From NCBI GenBank assembly GCA_964617765.1, contig CAZTZY010000049.1, positions 1 to 22,916 on the forward strand: a stretch of 22,916 nt of DNA, in the 5' to 3' direction. This document shows, in pieces, positions 22,693-22,916 of the stretch (its first letter is position 1; every line of letters begins with the position of its first letter). The notes under the pieces were generated by a model, which did not search any database, was not told the origin of the DNA, and worked only from the letters and a program-made list of their open reading frames with translations. Made by a program: the position numbers and the translations under genes. The DNA comes from CAZTZY01 sp964617765 (GTDB lineage Bacteria > Pseudomonadota > Gammaproteobacteria > Pseudomonadales > DT-91).

Positions 22693-22916
22693 ATGACTAA
22701 ATCAGAACTCATAGAGCGCATTTGCGCCACGCAACCTCAATTATCGGCTAAAGACGTTGAGCTTGCTGTAAAAACCATGATTGAACAAATGTCCCACGCG
22801 TTGGCTGCTGGAGAGCGTATTGAAATACGTGGTTTTGGTAGTTTTTCGTTGCATTATCGGGCTTCGCGTAAGGGTCGTAATCCTAAAACAGGCGATACCG
22901 TAGAGCTTGAAGGCAA
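22693..22916 (+). CDS. ihfB: Integration host factor subunit beta (3' end outside the window)
   Basis: The first 74 codons of an HU/IHF-family protein: MTKSELIERICATQPQLSAKDVE, then EQMSHALAAGERIEIRGFGSFSLHYR and the start of the DNA-bending arm, ASRKGRNPKTGDTVEL. About 20 residues remain beyond the window. IhfB pairs with IhfA to bend DNA sharply at specific sites in transcription, replication and recombination. Position directly after rpsA is the standard one and separates it from hupB or ihfA. The ATG at 22693 has only a weak GAGA-type ribosome-binding site. Its own promoter is proposed at 22623-22651. Confidence 0.96.
   Translation, partial: MTKSELIERICATQPQLSAKDVELAVKTMIEQMSHALAAGERIEIRGFGSFSLHYRASRKGRNPKTGDTVELEG

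Noticed and set aside
1..22916. Defence system, prophage, CRISPR array, insertion sequence or RNA gene
   Set aside because: No regular repeat array, transposase, integrase, phage structural gene, nuclease cluster, tRNA or rRNA was recognisable on either strand.

Overview
The window is gammaproteobacterial chromosome. The strongest evidence is the block gyrA-serC-pheA-hisC-tyrA-aroA-cmk-rpsA-ihfB (11868 to the right edge) with the divergent block mtaD-ubiG-mupP-yciK on its left. This arrangement is known from Pseudomonas and its relatives. Base composition is moderate (mid-40s % GC by eye), tyrA and aroA are separate genes, and lipid- or steroid-type oxidation genes lie nearby. Together these suggest a marine Cellvibrionales/Spongiibacteraceae-like member of the Pseudomonadales; this placement is inference, not proof.

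Layout. (1) 2-1456, plus strand: a 5'-truncated saccharopine-dehydrogenase-like oxidoreductase that reads in frame, without a stop, into a complete dimeric-type (all-alpha) dUTPase. (2) A bidirectional terminator separates it from a convergent cytochrome P450 (1560-2978, minus). (3) Divergent from the P450 is a type-B carboxylesterase lipoprotein (3222-4898). A 313-base spacer with an imperfect inverted repeat follows. (4) pilU (5212-6482) is interrupted by a 100-N scaffold gap flanked by two copies of the same 31 bases. Collapsing the gap and one copy restores an intact 379-residue protein. (5) A second bidirectional terminator separates pilU from a convergent FAD-dependent dehydrogenase (6553-8037, minus), which has a recognisable promoter with a palindrome in its spacer. 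(6) The minus-strand operon mtaD-ubiG-mupP-yciK (11611 down to 8105) has ATGA and TAATG overlaps and short gaps. (7) A 256-base divergent region carries a likely gyrA promoter and two pairs of 11-base-period direct repeats. (8) The plus-strand run gyrA to cmk, then rpsA with its own promoter and a structured leader, a strong 14-bp hairpin, and ihfB cut by the right edge.

Functionally the right half is core: DNA supercoiling, serine/PLP and aromatic amino-acid synthesis, CMP recycling, ribosomal protein S1 and the nucleoid protein IHF. The mtaD operon joins methylthioadenosine/SAH salvage, ubiquinone methylation, cell-wall (MurNAc-6-P) recycling and an SDR. The left third is more accessory: P450, secreted esterase, FAD dehydrogenase and a saccharopine-dehydrogenase-like enzyme would fit oxidation of hydrophobic substrates such as sterols, steroids or terpenoids, but the sequence does not fix the substrate.

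The items most worth a second look are the oxidoreductase-dUTPase fusion with its internal start, the collapsible gap in pilU, the operator-like palindrome in the FAD-dehydrogenase promoter, and the rpsA leader hairpins. I saw no tRNA, rRNA, CRISPR, transposase or phage gene.
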